Of a stretch of 64,000 nucleotides of DNA, positions 1-10,413 are shown one piece after another. The DNA lies in NCBI RefSeq assembly GCF_902167145.1, contig NC_050101.1:116465789-116529788 (forward strand), read 5' to 3'. The position numbers and the translations under genes are program-made. Numbering within the stretch: the stretch's first letter is position 1; every line of letters begins with the position of its first letter. Under the pieces are notes generated by a model. The model had not been told where the DNA came from, searched no databases, and saw nothing but the letters and a program-made list of their open reading frames with translations. The stretch is from Zea mays (lineage: Eukaryota; Streptophyta; Magnoliopsida; Poales; Poaceae).

Positions 1-570
1 TTTGAAATACTCCTTTCTCCCCCTTTTTGAACACAATAGGATACCAAATGATAAATACTTTTGGAAAGCACTAAGTTTTTGAATTTGGTGGTGGTGCGGT
101 CCTTTTGCTTTGGGCTCATTTCTCCCCCTTTTTGGCATGAATCACCAAAAAACGGAATCATTAGAGCCCTCGAAGTGCTATCTTCCCCTTTGGGCATAAA
201 TAAATGAGTTAAGATTATACCAAAGGCGAAGTCCGGTCTTTTAGCTTTGGGCTCTTACTCTCTTCCAGAGACGAAGTCCTTTTCTTTGATGCTCATTTCT
301 CCCTCAAAGAATAGAGAGTTCCTTGGAGTGATGGCGAAGTATGATATACGGAGTGGAAGTCTTTGTTTTCGCCGAAGACTCCATTTCCCTTTCAATCTAC
401 GACTTAGCATAGAATATACTTGGAAACATATTAGTCGTAGTCATGGTACGGGAATAATAAGATATATGCATTTGTACCAAAATGAAAGAGATATGATCAA
501 GAGATATGTCAATTAAGCATGATCATAGTTCTATATAATATAGATTTCTCCCCCTAAATATGTGCCTTGA
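1..570 (-). promoter_or_regulatory. Repeated polypurine tracts upstream of the 3' LTR of C
   Basis: On the minus strand this stretch has several copies of a GGGGGAGA-type tract (near 16-30, 121-134, 181-192 and 545-556). Repeated polypurine tracts before the 3' LTR are a known conserved trait of Sireviruses; the true plus-strand primer should be the copy touching the LTR, outside the window. The block aligns by eye with the equivalent block of element A at 30,300-30,640. Confidence 0.65.
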
Positions 571-3326
571 GAGGAATACATATTTTGGCCTTAAATGCCA
601 AGTGCACATAATTAGGTTAATGAGAACAAGTCTATATCATAGAGAGAGTGAAGTGCATTGTGTCATAGTATATGAGTGATGCTCAAGACAGTTTATGCAC
701 TTATGAAAGCATGTTGCAAACATTTTAAGCATTTTCCTTTAAGGATTTCAAAGAGACTTAAGGACCATCCACCTTTGGAACAAAGGTAGCTTATCCTCGT
801 TACAAGGTTAAGCTTTAAGCTCTTTGACAATAGAATCACTTCATCTAGTTTTAGCAAAGATGCAATAATGCATGAGTGAAATTTTAAGAGGTTAAACTAG
901 GTATGAAGCAGGGATAAATGCAAAGGACATGCTTTCTCTTCCTTATATATAAGATATGCAAGGAATGCTTTTAAGAGGAAGATTTAGGTACAAGTTTAAA
1001 TGAAAGGAAGTGATTTTACCCTTTTGTACCTTCTCATAGAGACGCTCTCTTCATTGTGCTTTGTCCTTAGTCTTAGTTGCTTAAGACCTATACCCAATGA
1101 CAATATATGGAAATACTTTGCACAAGAGAGAGTTCTACAACTAGTGATCTTTTTCAAGTTATTGTTATATATCAAATGGATCACAAGTTGCATAAATGAA
1201 TCATGAATTCTCCTTTTTCCTTAGTGCATATCAAGATAGATGTCAATTAAAATTACCAATTGAGATCAAATTGAAATTACATGAGGCACTAAGAAACATA
1301 AGTGATAATCGAAGTTGTTCAATGATCAACCAATATGCGATCAAGAAAACAACAAAGGCATTAAATTTCCAATCAAGCTTAAAAATAGGAGAATCCAACA
1401 AGCATGCTACTTTTTTAAAAATGAAAGCAATAATCCTTGATAAAAGCGATATTACTTTAACAAGTTTGATTGATGAAGTAGCATACTATATGAGAAACAT
1501 TATTCTCATGCAAGAGACTATATGAAATTACTAAGATAAAGCAATAGTCTCAATATAATAATGGACTCCCCCTAAAGATATGCATCAAGTAATTTTAAAG
1601 AAATGATTTCGATGCATTTACTTTAAAGAACATAAAGGAGAATCATTATACATCTTGATCAAAGCTCATAAATTTTGCAATAAACAACTTAAGCCGGGTA
1701 ACTTCATAAAAAAAAGGATTTAGAATGCTTACAACCACACCATTGATTGTTGTGAAAACCTTATTGTCCAAGTAGGTGTTGTTGTCCTTGATGTTCTTTC
1801 TTTTTCATTTGAGTGTCCTCCCTTTGTAGTTGTCTCTTTTTCTTTTCAAACTTATTGAAAATACTTAAGAGAGATGTCAATAGCGCAAGGGAGTATATGA
1901 TGAATGATGATTACTTTAGAAAATAAATATGAACAATTTATCATCCATAAGTCACACAGACATGAAGTAAAATCCTTAACATTAGTGCATTTCATTTGAG
2001 AAAAATGAGTGAGCACCTTTTAAGCATTTTAATAATCATTGGAGATTTTACTTTATCATATTGAAGTTAGCTAATCATTACTTGAAGCAAATCAATATGA
2101 TAACATATATATAAATATCGCAAAGGCATTAAATAGATTCTAATGGACATGAGCATTAAGAAAATGATATTTGAATGCACACTTAGTTAATTTCGGTCCA
2201 ATAGCGAATCTATTCCTCACAAGGGTAGAATATGATAATTTAGATTAGATACCCATTGAGATGGGAACTAAACTTAATTAAGAAGATGAGTTCCCATACC
2301 TTTGCTTTTACCTTTCTTCTTTTGGGTGAAGATCAACCCATGAGGCTTGTGTACTTTCCCTTCTATGCATATTTATAAGTAAGCTCAAGAGATACGTTAG
2401 CAACACAAGCACTAGTTTCCATTTAGTAATCATTTTGATAGGGAATGAAAAGGTGAATTACTAAAGCATGGAAACTTTATAATATGAACTAGATTATTCC
2501 ATGAAGTATGCCTAGTTTTAAACTCATAAAACAAGCATGGTTAAATTCTTGAGACTTAAGGGAATAAATCTAATTCATTACATGGAGAGCGATAAATGTA
2601 GAAGAATCATATCCAATTAAGCAATAAGAGATACAACATAAATTATTGGATTGATTTTCCTTGTCATGATGGATTACGCATTTCCATAGAGAAATTTATC
2701 TCTACAAGTGAGACTACTTAAATTACTTAGATAAAAACATTAGTCTCAATTTTCTAGCTATAGAGAGAATTTTTCCTTTTATAAGTGTCCTAAGTATTTG
2801 AATTTCTTACATGACACCTTATTCTTTTAAAAACATGAAATATCTCTCTATATCTAGAATATGGCAATAATAGAATAATTAATGTAAAGATATGCCATGT
2901 GAACTTGCAACAATTTAAAACATGTAGATTGTCATAATATAGAATTGATAAGTACACAATCTACCATATGAGAGGAATTTCTTCAAAGAATGGTAACATA
3001 ATTTTAACATATGCTTAAGTACTTTCTATTTCTATGTGACTACACAAGGCACATGACAAATTAAGATAATTGCACTTAAGAATATAAATGTTACCATCCC
3101 TTGACTTTCCTCCATGTTGTAGGCTTTGATGATGATTCTTTATTTCCTACAACATTAATATCTTCCCGAGATGATATGAGTTTTGAATACAATAAATTGA
3201 AGTGACCTTGGGTCAATCTTGAATATGTAGATCATTTGAAGATTGATAGCTTGAGTTGATAAGAATTGAATTAACTCCCTCAAGCACCCCAAAGGTTCAT
3301 ACCATCTCCTTCTCCTACAAGGCTTG
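571..3326 (-). other. Non-coding internal DNA of element C (no pol)
   Basis: AT-rich sequence between the gag stop and the terminal polypurine block. No frame on either strand longer than about 110 codons is open, and no integrase, reverse transcriptase or RNase H motif is seen. One more purine-type tract is at 1563-1574. The only modest open frame (1196-1525, plus strand) has low-complexity composition and no recognisable domain. Confidence 0.6.
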
Positions 3327-5189
3327 TCAAGCACATTTTGGTACCCATCGTTTGATGGGTCCGTTAAGGTTAGTAAACAAAGATCTAGGAACCCAAGTGT
3401 CCTTTGTGCTAGCGCTTGGTAAACTCGTTACCTTTCTAGCACAAGTTGCAATCTTGGGTTGCCTAGTTATATATGAATCAAATGACAAGTTAGGAGTGGG
3501 ATTTTTACCAATGGGACAATCTTTGCATTGATGTCCCTTCTTTCGGCATGTGTAGCATAGGCGTTTTCCAAGTTTTGAAGATTTCTTCTTTCCTTGTTTG
3601 TTGCTTGCTACATGGTTAGTAAAAATTTTCTTTTCTAACCCTATGCCTCTTTGTTTTAAATGGGGACAAGATCTAAGTAAGTGTCCCTTCTTGGAGCATT
3701 TAAAACAAAGTCTATCATCCTTGTTAATAATCAAGCCATTAATATAGGGACATGACCTAATCAAGTGCCCCACTTCAAAGCATTCACTACACCTCTTAAT
3801 GTGAAGTGTGGCTTGATCATTACCTTGGATGTTACCTTTTGTGGAGGCGTGGTTGAGGCTTTTGGAGGAGGTGTTGAATTTCATCGTTTGTTTCCTCCTC
3901 ATGGCAATCCTCAAATCCTTGACATTTTCTTCAAGGGATGTAGTGCATACCGCGGTTTTTCCCGTCTCAAGCTTCTTCACCATGTGATTACGGTTATCTT
4001 GAGAAGGTTGGGCAATGCATTTCCCTTTTAGTTGTGTCAAGCTCATCTTTAGCCTCTCATTTTCTTCTTTGAGCTTTTGATATGTATCATCATTTGTTCC
4101 TGCAAATTCTAGCTCAAAAGAAGATTTGCTTGTCGACGGACAACAAGCATTAGCACATGGTAATATAGTATCAATATGAACACATGTGCAAGAGTGAGGT
4201 TGTTGGGATTTTAAATTTTCTATCACAACCTCATGAGCAATGTTTAATATGATATGATCATCTCTAAGATTTTCATGAGAGCATAGGAGCATATCATATT
4301 TTTCTTGAAAAGCTAGATTTTCAATTTTTAGCTTTTCCACTTGGTCCTTAAGCAAGGTATTCCTATTTACTAATTGAGCGATACAATGTGAAGCGTTATT
4401 TTGCTCAATTGAAATAGTTTCATACCTTTGGACCAAATCAACATGAGAGCATTTTAGCTCCTCATGTTCTTTAGTCAACTCGTCAAAGTGTTGCATCTTT
4501 ATGGAGAGAATACTTTCTAGCCTTTGACGAGCTTCGCTTTGCTCTCTCCCTCTTTCTAGAAGTTTGAGCATGACCGCCTTATCTTCTTGGCTTAGGCGAG
4601 CGTAGAGATGCACAAAGCTTCTTTCTTCCTCCTCATCCTCATTTGTGCTTCTGCTATCATTTTCATTAGCCACACAACATATGTGGGAATCAAAATGGGA
4701 AGACAAACCTTTTGGAGAGGTGGATTCATCGTTTGGTCTCCATCGTTCATTTTCTTCTTCTTCCTTGCAAGGGTTAGTATCACAAATACCAAGGGAAGTA
4801 GAAGCACAAAATGAACTATCATGTTTGGACTTATTAAATTTGCTTTTAATTCTAATCCAAATATCATGCACATCACAAATGGGTTTGTCATATTTTATTA
4901 TGAAGGCATGATAATCTTCTTTGCTAAGGGATTTACTTAAGATGTCATAAGCTAGATAGTTTAAGCGTATACATCTTAAATCTTCTTCGGAGGCATTTTA
5001 CCTAGCATAGTTAGGAGGAATAATACTCTTGTCTAAAATTTGTTCTAATTGTGGATCTACCGCTCTAAAGGCATTTATCACTCTAGTAGACCAAGAAACA
5101 TAATTAGAACAATCGGAAAGTAATATCTCAAGAGTTACCTCCTTGTTCTCCTGGGTCTTCTTGTTCTTTTGGGATCTTCTACGAGCCAT
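3327..5189 (-). pseudogene. gag: Sirevirus C gag with three zinc knuckles, one premature stop
   Basis: Capsid/nucleocapsid polyprotein that would package the element RNA in cytoplasmic particles. The frame runs from the ATG at 5189 to the stop at 3327, about 620 codons, and is broken once by a TAA at 4998-5000. The N-terminal part is the Copia-type gag (SNYVSWSTRV motif). The middle is long, charged and probably coiled coil. The C-terminal part has three CCHC zinc knuckles at 3750-3791, 3666-3707 and 3516-3557 (C-x2-C-x4-H-x4-C). The end has the double 'WVP' signature (WVPRS...RWVPKCA) also found at the end of gag in elements A, B and D. Three knuckles is more than the single complete one in A and B. 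No pol follows. The frame stays the same on both sides of the stop, so the damage is a point change, not a shift. Confidence 0.85.
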
Positions 5190-5224
5190 CACTTCGAGTT
5201 GTTAGACTCAAGATGAAGTGCCTA

Positions 5225-5236
5225 GCTCTGATACCA
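5225..5236 (-). promoter_or_regulatory. Primer-binding site of element C
   Basis: Read on the minus strand this is TGGTATCAGAGC, complementary to the 3' end of plant initiator tRNA-Met, two bases inside the 5' LTR. It primes minus-strand cDNA and fixes the element's orientation. Confidence 0.9.
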
Positions 5237-6113
5237 ATTGAAAGTCGCCTAGAGGGGGGGGTGGATAGGCGAAACCTGAAAATTAAAACTTTATCCCCCA
5301 ACTAGATCCTTTGATTAGTGGTTAGAACAAGATGAACAATTATCGGAGTATAAAAACTAAGTTCTTGCTGGTAAAGAGTATAGCTTTCAAATAAAGCGGA
5401 AGTGATAAATCAATACAACTAATAATTCTATGATAACAAAGCAAGAAAGCTTAGATGAAAAAGAGCACTAACTCAAGTTCTTTTCTTGCGGAGTGTTGCT
5501 TTACTTAAATGAGATTTTAACTTGAAGCAACACCAAATGATATGAGCAAAGAATAGTGCAAGAGAACTTAGAGTAAGGGAAAGCAAACAAATCACAAGTA
5601 AAAGCACAATGAACACGGGTGATTTGTTTTACCGAGGTTCGGCCCTCGAAGGCCTAGTCCCCGTTGAGGAGTCCACTTAAGGACGGGTCTTTTTCAACCC
5701 TTTCCCTCTCTCCCGATCACACAAGGATCGGCGAGCTCTTCTTCTTCTCAAGGATCACTCTCGATCCCACAAGGACCACCACAATCTTTGGTGTCTCTTG
5801 CTAGCTTTTACAAGCCTCCAACACTTTGGAGGAAGTTCGAATGGGAGTCAAAAACTCCACGCGCAAATGAACACAAAGATGTAGAACACACTATCTCTCA
5901 ATGAATCTCACAAGGCGCTAGGGCTAAACTCAATTGAGTAGCTCTTAATTGCTTGCTCTCTCTTTTGTGGCACTTGTGTTGGTTGTAGTGGACTAAATCT
6001 TGTGTATAGGATGGATCAATGAATATATGTGGTTGGGAGGGCTTGAGTATGTCAACTAGATGACTTGGAATGTTGCTTGGACTCCCCCTCATTGAAGTGG
6101 CCGGTTGGGGTGG

Positions 6114-6121
6114 TATTTATA
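6114..6121 (-). promoter_or_regulatory. TATA box of LTR C
   Basis: TATAAATA on the minus strand, downstream of the palindrome cluster, in the same relative place as the boxes in LTRs A and B. Probable U3 core promoter. Confidence 0.65.
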
Positions 6122-6168
6122 GCCATCATCCAAAAACTAGCCGTTGATGAAGTCTGCTGGCGATGGGC

Positions 6169-6673
6169 GCACCGGACAGTCCGGTGCACACCGGACATGT
6201 CCGGTGCCCCAGCCACGTCATCCTATCCGTTGGGGTTGGAGCTGGTCGACCGTTGGAGGCTTTTGTCCTCATGTGGCACCGGACAGTCCGGTGCACACCG
6301 GACAGTCCGGTGCCTCTCTGATCCTCTGCTCTGACTTCTGCCGCGTGTACTGTTCTGCACTGTATACCGTCAGAGTCGACCGTTGGCGCGAAGATGACCG
6401 TTGCTCCGCTAGCACACCGGACAGTCCGGTGCACACCGGACAGTCCGGTGAATTTTAGCGGAGCAGTCTTCGTGAAATCCCGAGGCTGCCGAGTTCCTGA
6501 GGCCGCGTTCCGTTGGAGCACCGGACACTGTCCGGTGTACACCGGACAGTCCGGTGAATTATAGCGCGCCGGCTTCCGAGAATTCCCGAGAATGAAGAGT
6601 TGGAGTCAGCGTTCCCTGGTGCACCGGACAGGTACTGTTCACTGTCCGGTGGCACACCGGACAGTCCGGTGCG
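6169..6673. repeat. Palindrome array in LTR C
   Basis: Paired copies of the near-perfect palindrome ACCGGACAGTCCGGTG, usually two separated by a CAC spacer, near 6169-6205, 6275-6312, 6413-6451, 6517-6557 and 6621-6673. Variants have ATG or ACTG at the centre. Such palindromes in the LTR are described as a Sirevirus trait; their role is unknown. Confidence 0.9.
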
Positions 6674-6871
6674 CCAGACCAGGGGTGCCCTCGGTTGCCC
6701 CTTTGCTCCTTTATTTTGACTCTTGTCTTGTTCTTTTTATTGGTTTTATGTTGAATCTTTGGCACCTGTAGAACATATAATCTAGAGCAAACTAATTAGT
6801 CCAATTGTTTGTGTTGGACATTCAATCACCAAAATCATTTAGGAAAAGGTTTAAAGCCTATTTCCCTTTCA

Positions 6872-9800
6872 GGGTCATCACCGTCGGCCCCACGTACAAA
6901 CACGCGTTCGAATGCGACGTGGAGTGCGTGGAGTACGCCGAGGCCCTCGCCGAGTCCGAGGCCCTCATCGCCGACCTGGAGAACCTCTCCAAGGAGGTCC
7001 CAGACGTGAAGCGCCATGTCGGCAACTTCGAGCCAGCGGAGACGGTCAAGGCCGTCCCCCTCGACCCCAGCGGCGACACCACCAAGCAGATCCGGATCGG
7101 TTCCGGGCTCGACCCCAAATAGGAAGCAGTGCTCGTCGACTTTCTCCGCGCAAACGCCGACGTCTTTGCGTGGAGTCCCTCGGACATGCCCGGCATACCG
7201 AGGGATGTCGCCGAGCACTCGCTGGATATTCGGGCCGGAGCCCGACCCGTCAGACAGCCTCTACGCCGTTTCGACGAGGAGAAGCGCAGAGCGATTGGCG
7301 AAGAGATCCACAAGCTAATGGCGGCAGGGTTCATCAAAGAGGTATTCCATCCTGAATGGCTTGCCAACCCTGTGCTTGTGAGGAAGAAAGGGGGGAAGTG
7401 GCGGATGTGTGTGGACTACACTGGTCTCAACAAAGCATGTCCGAAGGTTCCCTACCCTCTGCCTCGCATCGACCAAATCGTGGATTCCACTGCTGGGTGC
7501 GAAACCCTGTCCTTCCTCGATGCCTACTCGGGGTATCGCCAGATCCGGATGAAAGAGTCCGACCAGCTCGCGACTTCTTTCATCACACCGTTCGGCATGT
7601 ACTGCTACGTCACCATGCCGTTCGGTCTGAGGAATGCAGGCGCGACGTACCAGCGGTGCATGAACCATGTGTTCGGCGAACACATCGGTCGCACAGTCGA
7701 GGCCTACGTCGATGACATCGTAGTCAAGACACGGAAGGCTCCCAACCTCCTCTCCGACCTTGAAGTGACATTCCGGTGTCTCAAGGCGAAAAGAGTCAAG
7801 CTTAATCCGGAGAAGTGTGTCTTCGGGGTGCCCCGAGGCATGCTCCTAGGGTTCATCGTCTCTGAGCGAGGCATCGAGGCCAACCCGGAGAAGATCGCGG
7901 CCATCACCAGCATGGGGCCCATCAAGGACTTAAAAGGGGTACAGAGGGTCATGGGATGCCTCGCGGCCCTGAGCCGCTTCATCTCACGCCTCGGCGAAAG
8001 AGGTCTGCCCCTGTACCGCCTTTTAAGGAAAGCCGAGTGTTTCGTTTGGACCCCTGAGGCCGAGGAAGCCCTCGACAACCTAAAGGCGCTCCTTACAAAG
8101 GCGCCAGTCTTGGTGCCGCCGGCGGACGGAGAAACCCTCTTGGTCTACGTCGCCGCGACCACTCAGGTGGTTAGCGCCGCGATTGTGGTCGAAAGGCAGG
8201 AGGAAGGGCATACATTGCCCGTTCAGAGGCCGGTTTACTTCATCAGCGAAGTGCTGTCCGAGACTAAGATCCGCTACCCACAAGTTCAAAAGCTGCTGTA
8301 TGCTGTGATCCTGACGAGGCGGAAGCTACGACACTACTTCGAGTCCCATCCGGTGACTGTGGTGTCATCCTTCCCCCTGGGGGAGATCATCCAGTGCCGA
8401 GAGGCCTCGGGCAGGATCGCAAAGTGGGCAGTGGAGATCATGGGCGAAACGATCTCGTTCGCCCCTCGGAAGGCCATCAAGTCCCAAGTGTTGGCGGATT
8501 TCGTGGCTGAATGGGTCGATACCCAACTACCAACGACTCCGATCCAACCGGAGCTCTGGACCATGTTTTTCGACGGGTCGCTGATGAAGACGGGGGCCGG
8601 TGCGGGCCTGCTCTTCATCTCGCCCCTCGGAAAGCACTTGCGCTACGTGCTGCGCCTCCACTTCCCGGCGTCCAACAATGTGGCCGAGTATGAAGCTCTG
8701 GTCAACGGATTGCGGATCGCCATCGAGCTAGGGGTCAGACGCCTCGACGCACGCGGTGATTCGCAGCTCGTCATCGACCAAGTCATGAAGAACTCCCACT
8801 GCCGCGACCCGAAGATGGAGGCCTACTGCGACGAGGTTCGGCGCCTGGAAGACAAGTTCTTCGGGCTCGAGCTCAACCACATCGCTCGGCGCTACAACGA
8901 AACCGCAGACGAGCTGGCGAAGATAGCCTCGGGGCGAACGACAGTCCCCCCGGACGTCTTCTCCCGGGATCTGCATCAACCCTCCGTCAAGCTCGACGAC
9001 GCGCCCGAGCCCGAGGTATCCTCGGCTCAGCCCGAGGTACCCTCGGCTCAGCCCGAGGTACCCTCGGCTCAGCCCGAGGCACCCTCGGCCCAGCCCGAGG
9101 TACTCTCGGCCCCCGAGAGCGGGGCATTGAACGTCGAGGAAGGGCAGAGCGGGGCCACGCTAGACCAGGATTGGCAGGCCCCGTACCTGCAATATCTCCG
9201 TCGAGGAGAGCTACCCCTCGACCAAGTCGAGGCTCGGCGGGTAGCGCGACGCGCCAAGTCATTCGTCTTGCTGGGCGACGAAGAGGAGCTCTACCATCGC
9301 AGCCCCTCGGGCATCCTCCAGCGATGCATCTCCATCGCCGAAGGTCGGGAACTGCTGCAAGAAGTACACTCGGGGGCTTGCGGCCACCACGCAGCACCCC
9401 GAGCCCTTGTTGGAAATGCTTTCCGGCAAGGCTTCTACTGGCCAACAGCGGTGGCTGACGCCACTAGAATTGTCCGCACCTGCGAAGGGTGCTAATTCTA
9501 TGCGAAGCGGACACACCTGCCCGCTCAGGCTCTGCAGACAATACCCATCACCTGGCCCTTCGCTGTATGGGGTCTGGACCTCGTCGGTCCCTTGCAAAAG
9601 GCGCCCGGGGGCTACACGCACCTGCTGGTCGCCATCGACAAATTCTCCAAGTGGATCGAGGTCCGACCTCTGAACAGCATCAGGTCCGAGCAGGCGGTGG
9701 CATTCTTCACCAACATCATCCATCGCTTCGGGGTCCCGAACTCCATCATCACCGACAACGGCACCCAGTTCACCGGCAAAAAATTCTTGGATTTTTGCGA

Positions 9801-10413
9801 GGATCATCATATCCGGGTGGACTGGGTCGCCGTGGCTCATCCCATGTCGAATGGGCAAGTAGAGCGTGCCAACGGCATGATTCCACAAGGGCTCAAGCCT
9901 CGGATCTACAACGACCTCAACCAGTTCGGCAGGCGATGGATGAAGGAACTCCCCTCGGTGGTCTGGAGCCTAAGGACGACGCCGAGTCGTGCCACGGGCT
10001 TCACGCCGTTTTTCCTGGTCTATGGGGCTGAAGCTATCCTGCCCACTGACCTGGAATACGGCTCCCCAAGGGCGAGGGCCTACACCGAGCAAAGCAACCA
10101 AGCCAGCCGAGAGGAACCGCTGGACCAGTTGGAGGAAGCTCGGGACAGGACCTTACTACACTCGGCGCGGTACCAACAGTCCCTGCGACGTTACCACGCC
10201 CGAGGGGTCCGGTCCCGAGAACTCCAGGTGGGCGACCTGGTGCTTCGGCTGCGACAAGACGCCCGAGGGAGGCACAAGCTCACGCCCCCCTGGGAAGGGC
10301 CGTTCGTCGTCGCCAAAGTTCTGAAGCCCGGAACATACAAGCTGGCCAACAATCAAGGCGAGATCTACGGCAACGCTTGGAACATCAAACAGCTACGTCG
10401 CTTCTACCCTTAA
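6872..10413 (+). pseudogene. pol: Huck pol (RT, RNase H, integrase) with two stop codons
   Basis: Polyprotein for cDNA synthesis and integration. One frame runs from the Sirevirus junction to 10,413 and is interrupted by TAG at 7120-7122 and TAA at 9493-9495, so three open pieces remain. The reverse transcriptase lies at about 7250-8100, with the GKWRMCVDYTGLNKACPK block and catalytic YVDD at 7705-7716. A first, worn RNase H region is followed by a second, clearer one from about 8555 (FFDGS ... NNVAEYEAL), the arrangement of Tat-lineage elements. A run of eight-residue PEVPSAQ-type repeats (9004-9115) links it to the integrase, which has a zinc-finger part (HSGACGHH...CEGC) and a DDE core (D in GLDLVG, D in ITDNGTQF, E in GQVERAN). 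The first stop fits one C-to-T change in a Gln codon. The 5' part of pol and all of gag are outside the window. Confidence 0.9.

Larger units (their letters stand above)
1..6871 (-). mobile_element. Sirevirus C: gag-only Copia retrotransposon (3' end left of window)
   Basis: A Copia-superfamily element of the Sirevirus (SIRE/Maximus) type on the minus strand. Its 5' LTR is at 5239-6871, followed leftwards by a primer-binding site, one gag gene and about 3.3 kb of non-coding DNA. The left edge already shows purine-rich tracts (read on the minus strand) that match the stretch just before the 3' LTR of element A, for example 1-150 against 30,489-30,640 and 200-395 against 30,300-30,410. The 3' LTR should therefore start just left of the window, leaving no room for pol. 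The right LTR end abuts Huck pol sequence at 6872, so C was inserted into Huck; GGGTC (6872-6876) is the expected target duplication. Element type is firm; the exact maize family is not known to me. Confidence 0.85.
5239..6871 (-). repeat. 5' LTR of Sirevirus C
   Basis: A 1633-bp LTR. On the minus strand it begins TGAAAGGGAAAT and ends GCGACTTTCA, so both ends carry the TG...CA termini and a short inverted repeat (TGAAAG/CTTTCA). A TATA-like box is at 6114-6121, and five clusters of 16-bp palindromes fill the upstream half. The LTR is longer than those of A (1314 bp) and B (1228 bp), though the ends are related. Confidence 0.92.

Noticed and set aside
1196..1525. 109-codon plus-strand frame in element C
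   Set aside because: On the opposite strand to gag, with no motif; likely chance in AT-rich DNA.
6169..6673. Regular short repeats as a CRISPR-like array
   Set aside because: Palindromes with irregular spacing inside a plant LTR; no unique spacers and no cas genes.
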